Shown here: in pieces, positions 59,379 to 64,000 of the stretch
Position numbering within the stretch: position 1 is the first letter of the stretch
How the letters are laid out: every line of letters begins with the position of its first letter
NCBI GenBank assembly: GCA_051861205.1
Contig: JBHYDC010000007.1
Location: forward strand, 62,001 to 126,000
Length of the DNA: 64,000 bases
Source of the DNA: JBHYDC01 sp051861205
GTDB taxonomy: Bacteria > Pseudomonadota > Alphaproteobacteria > Rhizobiales > Pleomorphomonadaceae
Direction of reading: 5' to 3'
The notes under the pieces: generated by a model
The model's input: only the letters and a program-made list of their open reading frames with translations
Told to the model about the DNA's origin: nothing
Databases searched by the model: none
Made by a program: the position numbers and the translations under genes

Positions 59379-60641
59379 TCATACCAGCCCGGCAAACCAG
59401 TCCCTTACCGCCTGCCAACTCTGGGGCGCTGCCTCGCTGAGGCCAGGGCTGTTGGCCAGCGCCACGGCCACCCCAGCGATCAAGACAAGCAGAGTGACGG
59501 TGACAATCCATTGCAGCGAAGGGCGCCCGAGCGCGATGGGCTCTTCCACAACCGCGCCACCCAACTGGGGCAATTGCGCGATGACCGGCACGCGCGCCGC
59601 CGCCGCAAGGTCCTCCGCGCTGCGGATCCGGTCATCAAGCCGTTCCGCCACCCACGCCAGCCCCACCCCGACGAGGCCGCTCGCAACCAGCCCGAACAGC
59701 ACGTAAAGGATGGGCGAGCGGGTTGGGAACAGCGGATCTTTCGGCGAATCGAGCACGCGGATCCGCTCCGGCGCGCTCAGCAACCCCACGGTCTGAGGCC
59801 GGGCGCTGTCGCTGCCCCCACGCGCGGACACCTCGACGTAGCGCGCCTTGGCTTCCGCCACCGCTGTTTCCGCCGCCGTGATCCGCGCGATCATGAGATC
59901 GGAGTCCCGGGCTGGATTATCCGAGCGGTCGGTTTTGGACTGCGCCACCAGTTTCGCCAGCCGCCGTTCCGCCTCGTCCGCCGCCGCCTTGTGGCTGGCA
60001 AGGATCAAAGCCCGCGCGCTTTCGCCCGGTTCACTGCTCGTTAGCGCTTCAAGGAGTTGCGACGTCACGGCCTGCAACGCGGCGCCAAGCCCTGCGGCCT
60101 CGCCGCCCTTCAAACGGATCTCTAGGAAATCGCTTCCGATCATGCGCACCTGAAGTGCGTCTCGAAGGTCACGGAGACGCATGAGCGCATCCGCACCACT
60201 GTAGCCTTGTTCTTCAACCACTTGGCCAAGCACTCGCTCGCTGCGAAGCAGAGCCTCAAGACCGGGAAAGCGCTCCTGCACCTGAATACCGGCCGGCACA
60301 TCCCTGGCCAGCGGATTGGGCCGAACTCCCTCTTGGAGCATCAGCAACGTGGAGGCCTCATAGGTCTTCGGCAACAGGAGCGCCGCCGCGATCGAAATCG
60401 GCAACATTACCAGAAACGGCGTCAGAATCAGCGCGCGCCGGCGCCATGCCGCCTGCACGACACGGCGGATCAAAGCTGAAAGTGAGTGCGTCTTGGCCAG
60501 TGCATCGCCCCCATGAGGGGCAAACTCCGTCCACCCAGCCGGCCTCATCCAGTTAACAGGGTATCGCGAGCCCGCCGCTCCCTTGGTCTCCAGATACCCC
60601 GGCCAGCGGGAAAGCGCCCTCTTATCCGCCGAATCATCCAT
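59379..60641 (-). CDS. Wzz/chain-length-determinant-like protein
   Basis: A 420-residue protein of the polysaccharide co-polymerase family. TM1 is ALILTPFLVMLPISIAAALL (about 70-90), followed by a long periplasmic helical region with coiled-coil character (RALILASHKAAADEAERRLA). TM2 is near SPILYVLFGLVASGLVGVGL with the Wzz-like context before AERLDDRIRSAEDLAAAAR, and TM3 is near the end. It lacks a C-terminal BY-kinase domain. It is likely to work with the small ATPase at 62859. The first 60 residues are a hydrophilic extension; ATG 60641 or an internal ATG at residue 32 may be used. Confidence 0.82.
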   Translation of the reverse strand: MDDSADKRALSRWPGYLETKGAAGSRYPVNWMRPAGWTEFAPHGGDALAKTHSLSALIRRVVQAAWRRRALILTPFLVMLPISIAAALLLPKTYEASTLLMLQEGVRPNPLARDVPAGIQVQERFPGLEALLRSERVLGQVVEEQGYSGADALMRLRDLRDALQVRMIGSDFLEIRLKGGEAAGLGAALQAVTSQLLEALTSSEPGESARALILASHKAAADEAERRLAKLVAQSKTDRSDNPARDSDLMIARITAAETAVAEAKARYVEVSARGGSDSARPQTVGLLSAPERIRVLDSPKDPLFPTRSPILYVLFGLVASGLVGVGLAWVAERLDDRIRSAEDLAAAARVPVIAQLPQLGGAVVEEPIALGRPSLQWIVTVTLLVLIAGVAVALANSPGLSEAAPQSWQAVRDWFAGLV

Positions 60642-60803
60642 GCCTCAACTTTCCCAACCGGCCCGCCTCAGTGCTGTCCAAGGATCGAAGCTGACAATAT
60701 ATTCAGATGTTTGTAAACTTGATCGCCAGGGGTAGTCGGTGCACAAAGCCGCATGTTTCCCGATCTGAAACCGTTCATGAAGTTCAGTCAGCCGAAGGTG
60801 CCG

Positions 60804-61793
60804 ATGAAACGACCAACCACCCGCATCGTCACCAACATCCCCGGTCTTCCCGGCGCCGCCGCCAATCGTTCAGACGTAACGGTGGAACTTGCGGCCAACC
60901 GAAGCGACACTTTCCTGAAGCAGTGCCGCCGTGCCGATGTGGTCATCATCGACGACGATTTCCGAAAACTGACGGAAGCGGCCCTCCTGCGCTGGACGGC
61001 ACGGTTTACGCTCGTCTCCGTCGACCTCATTCTGCGCCCGCCGCGCAGCCTCGCCGCGCGCGCGCGGATCGCCTTCAAGCGGTTGATCCTTTCCAAGATC
61101 AGCCTTTTCATCCTCTATTTCCGCGACACGGCGGGCTACACCAAGCACTACGGCATCAATCCCGCCCGCATGGCCTATGTTCCCTTCAAGGCCAACGGTC
61201 TTCCGGACTTGAACGACTGGCCTCGCCCAAATCCGGACGGCGACGTGGTTCTTTGCGCCGGCCGTACCCTTCGCGACGTCGGCACCTTCGTCGTGGCAAT
61301 CCGCGAGGCCGGTTGCCCCGGCGTGCTTCTCCAGCAGTCCGATCGCCACCTCTGCGAGCACGGCAGCCGCCCTTGGGAGGCGGATCTTCCGCCGAATTTG
61401 ACCCGCGTAATCGACGAGGCCGACACGATCGAGAGCTTCGTCGCCCATCTCAATCGGGCGCGGATATTGGTCATCCCGCGCTTCAAAGGCGACATCGGGG
61501 CGACCGGGATCAGCACCTATCTGACGGCCATGGCGCTCGGCAAAGCCGTGATCATCAGCCGGGGACCGGGGGCGGACGACCTTCTGGTCGATGAGGCTGT
61601 CATGGTCGAAGCCGAAGATGCGTCCGAACTTGCCGCCGCCATCCGCCGGCTCTGGTCCGACGACACGCTGCGTCGAAGCATCGCTGAAAACGGGCGGCGC
61701 TATGCCGAGCGTCTTGCCGGCGAGGATCGCTTATGCCGGGACATTCTAGCCGCCGCCCTCTCTCACCACGTTCGCGCGCGCGGCCTGCGGTAA
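60804..61793 (+). CDS. Glycosyltransferase (GT-B type)
   Basis: A 329-residue glycosyltransferase-like protein. It opens TTRIVTNIPGLPGAAANRSD; a catalytic-domain core is DVVLCAGRTLRDVGTFVVAI, and the donor site reads ARILVIPRFKGDIGATGIST, YLTAMALGKAVIISRGPGAD, ending DDLLVDEAVMVEAEDASELA. ATG 60804 has AAGG in front; ATGs at 60753 and 60777 are alternatives in the same frame. The gene stands alone on the plus strand and its last 48 bases overlap the end of the converging GT4 gene. Confidence 0.82.
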   Translation: MKRPTTRIVTNIPGLPGAAANRSDVTVELAANRSDTFLKQCRRADVVIIDDDFRKLTEAALLRWTARFTLVSVDLILRPPRSLAARARIAFKRLILSKISLFILYFRDTAGYTKHYGINPARMAYVPFKANGLPDLNDWPRPNPDGDVVLCAGRTLRDVGTFVVAIREAGCPGVLLQQSDRHLCEHGSRPWEADLPPNLTRVIDEADTIESFVAHLNRARILVIPRFKGDIGATGISTYLTAMALGKAVIISRGPGADDLLVDEAVMVEAEDASELAAAIRRLWSDDTLRRSIAENGRRYAERLAGEDRLCRDILAAALSHHVRARGLR

Positions 61794-62837
61794 CGCTGGA
61801 TGATTGCTCGGATTGCTCGTGGTTTCCGGCAGTTCAAGCACACCGAGCTGCCGGTACACATCGATCAGCCGGGGCAATTGCACCGCCTCCGAATAGCCAT
61901 GGCGAACCACGTCCCAGGCGGCGCCGCGCATCCTATCAGCTGCCGCGTCGTCCAGCGTGGCCCAGGCTTGCAGGCCCTTGCGCGCGCCCGCGATGTCTCC
62001 CGGTTCGAACAGCCACCCCGTCACACCCTCCTCGACGAGCCCGGGAAGTCCGCCGACCCGGCTTGCGAGCACCGGCACCCCCGCCGCCAGGGCTTCCAAC
62101 GCCGCCAGCGGAACCCCCTCAAAGCGCGAGGGCATCACGAGCAACCCCAGCGACGTCCAAACGTCCGCTAGATCGTTGACCGCTCCGTGAAACCTTACCG
62201 AACCGCCGTATCGCGCCCGCAGATCCGGCAAGAGCGGTCCATCGCCCCAGACATGCCATTCGGCGGAAACGTCGGTCTCCACGGCCAGCCGGCAGAATAG
62301 CTCCGGGCCCTTTTCGGCGCTGAGCCGCCCCACGAACCCCACCCGGCGCGGCAAAGCCCCCACCGGCCGGTTTCCCAACGGCACGAAGCTCGACACCAGA
62401 TCCGCTCGATAGGGAAGGCGCGCCTGGATCGCCTTGCTGACCGCGATCCGCCCGCCGAGCGCGGAGGTCCACTCGTCCAAGCGCTCATAGGCGCCGACCG
62501 GCCACCCGCTACGCTCGCCCGAATGAAAGGTTGAAACAACAGGCACACCTGCCGCACGCGCGGCCAAGCGTCCGATCACACCGGCCTTGTAGCCATGGGT
62601 GTGAACAAGAGCGGGTCGCTCGCGCCGTAGCGCGTTGTAAAGCCCGCGTGGTGATCCCGAAAGCACCTTATGGGGAACGCCCTCCGCCGCCAGTTGATCC
62701 AGCCACCGGTTCGGCCCGTGATCTTGATAGAGCACGGCTTGGGCGGGTACGCCGTAGCGCACCAACGCGCCGACGAAGCTGCCGATATGCCGCTCCGCCC
62801 CGCCAAATCCGCTGCTGTCGATCAGATGCCAGATCAC
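61746..62837 (-). CDS. Glycosyltransferase, GT4 type
   Basis: A 363-residue GT-B protein. The acceptor half is DSSGFGGAERHIGSFVGALV and HTHGYKAGVIGRLAARAAGV; the donor half has RVGFVGRLSAEKGPELFCRL, AEWHVWGDGPLLPDLRARYG and the E-x7-E motif in VMPSRFEGVPLAALEALAAG. The residues after GVPVLASRVGGLPGLVEEGV are typical of GT4. It ends with a variable tail that overlaps the converging gene. Immediately upstream is the CpsD-like ATPase gene (gap of about 20 bases), so they are probably co-transcribed. Confidence 0.9.
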   Translation of the reverse strand: MIWHLIDSSGFGGAERHIGSFVGALVRYGVPAQAVLYQDHGPNRWLDQLAAEGVPHKVLSGSPRGLYNALRRERPALVHTHGYKAGVIGRLAARAAGVPVVSTFHSGERSGWPVGAYERLDEWTSALGGRIAVSKAIQARLPYRADLVSSFVPLGNRPVGALPRRVGFVGRLSAEKGPELFCRLAVETDVSAEWHVWGDGPLLPDLRARYGGSVRFHGAVNDLADVWTSLGLLVMPSRFEGVPLAALEALAAGVPVLASRVGGLPGLVEEGVTGWLFEPGDIAGARKGLQAWATLDDAAADRMRGAAWDVVRHGYSEAVQLPRLIDVYRQLGVLELPETTSNPSNHPALPQAARANVVREGGG

Positions 62838-62858
62838 GCTTGTTCTCGGTTAAACGCC

Positions 62859-63530
62859 CTATCGCAGAAGATCGGTCGTGAGCGCCCGCCGCTCGGCCCA
62901 GCGCGCCAAACGCGGGGACAGCCAGCGAATGCGGTGTGCCGCGCGGGCCACCTCCATGCCCGGCGACACATAATCGACGTCGTTCAGCACCGCGCCCACC
63001 ACCCGCGCGCGCGCTGTGGCGAGTTGGTCCATTGCCCGGTCCACCTCTCCCCGGCCGACCCGGCCACGCGCGCACACCAGCACGACCGCGTCGCAGCACG
63101 AAGCAGCCGCCAGCGGGTTGATGAGATCGGCTCGCTCCGGCGTCAACGGCGGCAGATCGAGCACGATATGCGACACGTCGGCGCGTTCCTGGTCGATCAC
63201 CGCATGAAACCAACCGACATTGTTGAACTGAAACCGCATCGTCGCCCTGGGTGCAGCGATCATCGTGTCCAAGCCGCTGTCACCAGGCATCGTGCGCTCC
63301 CATAGTTCTCCTTCATCATAGGGCATGGGGGCGTCGTCGCGCGGCGGCTGGCTGAGATCCATCAGAAGGACACGGCGGTTCGACAGCGCGAGACTGTCGG
63401 CCACCGCCCGCGCCATGGTCGTGACGCCCGATCCAGATGTGACACCGATAAAGCCGATCACAGCGGCGCCATGGATCCCGGCCGAGACGGCGATCTGCTC
63501 GATCGAAGGCAGCCAAGTGTCGGTCATCAT
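62859..63530 (-). CDS. CpsD/MinD-type P-loop ATPase lacking Walker A lysine
   Basis: A 223-residue protein with the SIMIBI-type fold: AVIGFIGVTSGSGVTTMARA in the Walker A position, where Val36 replaces the invariant Lys; RRVLLMDLSQPP (A' Asp), and HIVLDLPPLTPERADLINPL (Walker B). The order and spacing match exopolysaccharide co-polymerase kinases (CpsD/ExoP C-terminal part), but no tyrosine-rich tail exists. ATP hydrolysis or tyrosine kinase activity is therefore doubtful; a regulatory partner of the Wzz-like protein is likely. The start overlaps the flippase stop codon (ATGATGA); ATG 63530 or 63527. Confidence 0.8.
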   Translation of the reverse strand: MMTDTWLPSIEQIAVSAGIHGAAVIGFIGVTSGSGVTTMARAVADSLALSNRRVLLMDLSQPPRDDAPMPYDEGELWERTMPGDSGLDTMIAAPRATMRFQFNNVGWFHAVIDQERADVSHIVLDLPPLTPERADLINPLAAASCCDAVVLVCARGRVGRGEVDRAMDQLATARARVVGAVLNDVDYVSPGMEVARAAHRIRWLSPRLARWAERRALTTDLLR

Positions 63531-64000
63531 GAGCGTATTCCGCTTCCCGCCCATCGCATTCGCGCTGCCAGCCAACCGCCGATCCGCGCGCGCACAGGCG
63601 GATCGATCAGCCATGGCGCGACAGCCGCCCAATACAAAACGCCGTAGATCGCGCCGGCGACCAACCACCCCAGCCACGTTTCCAAGGGCACCCAATCGGC
63701 ATAGGCGGCCGCCACCACCATCGGCCCGAGGGCGGAAATCGTGATCGGCAGAAACACCGCGCCGGCATAGTCGAGCGGCCTGATGCCGATGAGCCGGCAG
63801 GCATAGAGCCATTGCAGCAGGCCGCGGAACGTGAACCCGGCCAGCGCCACCACCACCGCCGCGCCGATCAGCCCGTGAGCAAGCGCCATCACCGCACTGC
63901 CGGCAAGCACGACCGCAGCTTCCATCAGGCCGAAAGCCGCCAGCCGCTTATGCCGACCCATGCTGAGGATCGTGTTGTATGTTACCCATTGCGACATCGG
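63527..64000 (-). CDS. Wzx-like flippase, C-terminal part (5' end beyond window)
   Basis: The open frame reaches the right edge of the window. The visible 157 codons encode a polytopic membrane protein: YNTILSMGRHKRLAAFGLME, VVVALAGFTFRGLLQWLYAC, AVFLPITISALGPMVVAAAY and a last helix GWLVAGAIYGVLYWAAVAPW. The pattern of a hydrophilic loop with G-R-H-K-R followed by paired helices is typical of the C-terminal half of oligosaccharide flippases. Upstream sequence is not available. It is translationally coupled to the CpsD-like gene by a 4-7 base overlap. Confidence 0.7.
   Translation of the reverse strand, partial: PMSQWVTYNTILSMGRHKRLAAFGLMEAAVVLAGSAVMALAHGLIGAAVVVALAGFTFRGLLQWLYACRLIGIRPLDYAGAVFLPITISALGPMVVAAAYADWVPLETWLGWLVAGAIYGVLYWAAVAPWLIDPPVRARIGGWLAARMRWAGSGIRS

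Noticed and set aside
1..64000. tRNA or rRNA genes, CRISPR arrays, insertion sequences or prophage genes
   Set aside because: No cloverleaf-like sequence, rRNA core, regularly spaced repeat, transposase or integrase motif was found in any frame.

Overview
The window reads as chromosomal DNA of a GC-rich alphaproteobacterium, most likely of the order Hyphomicrobiales (Rhizobiales). The grounds are the purE-purK pair next to small DUF465 proteins, a GapR (DUF2312) nucleoid protein, the DUF1036-pyruvate kinase overlap beside N-formylglutamate amidohydrolase, a C-minus type L36 (rpmJ), OpgC, and abundant ATGA gene overlaps. I see no rRNA, tRNA, CRISPR array, insertion sequence or prophage. Genus cannot be named from the sequence alone.

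Layout. 1-10000: housekeeping genes (TPR lipoprotein, rpsU, purK, purE, two DUF465 proteins, OpgC, a TauE/SafE permease, propionate-CoA ligase, a cupin, an acidic protein). 10001-22124: a 12-gene chemosensory operon, all on +, in which a complete CheY-A-W-MCP-R-D-B set is continuous with a partner-switching module (two STAS proteins, a receiver-PP2C phosphatase, an RsbW-like ATPase) and a soluble MCP-like protein carrying a CheZ-like D-x3-Q motif. AT-rich DNA flanks it on both sides. 22471-25393: a periplasmic molybdopterin-binding-fold protein and a hybrid histidine kinase whose reading frame is broken by one base. 25405-35725: metabolic and housekeeping genes (2-hydroxyacid dehydrogenase, GapR, N-formylglutamate amidohydrolase, EamA exporter, DUF1036, pyruvate kinase, hydrolase, TPR protein, rpmJ, aldo/keto reductase, TVP38, EEP phosphohydrolase).

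35760-43093: a sugar uptake and hydrolysis locus. A solute-binding protein, two permeases and a GH42 beta-galactosidase run on -, and an IclR regulator plus the MsmX/UgpC-type ATPase run on +, with face-to-face promoters and a palindrome between them. 43187-46368: an orphan FlgC-like protein, a ThDP enzyme and a SorC-type regulator. 46901-51109: a second carbohydrate locus with an FGGY kinase divergent from a cupin-type phosphoglucose isomerase, a shikimate-dehydrogenase-like oxidoreductase and an RpiR regulator. Two HexR-like palindromes sit between the divergent units.

51388-64000: an exopolysaccharide locus with several glycosyltransferases, a sugar-phosphate (initiating) transferase, a DUF4091 protein, a methyltransferase, a polysaccharide deacetylase, a Wzz-like protein, a CpsD/MinD-like ATPase lacking the Walker A lysine, and the end of a Wzx-like flippase that runs off the window. 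The most interesting parts are the chemosensory/partner-switching operon with its possible built-in CheY-P phosphatase, and the kinase/isomerase/dehydrogenase sugar locus with its predicted operators.
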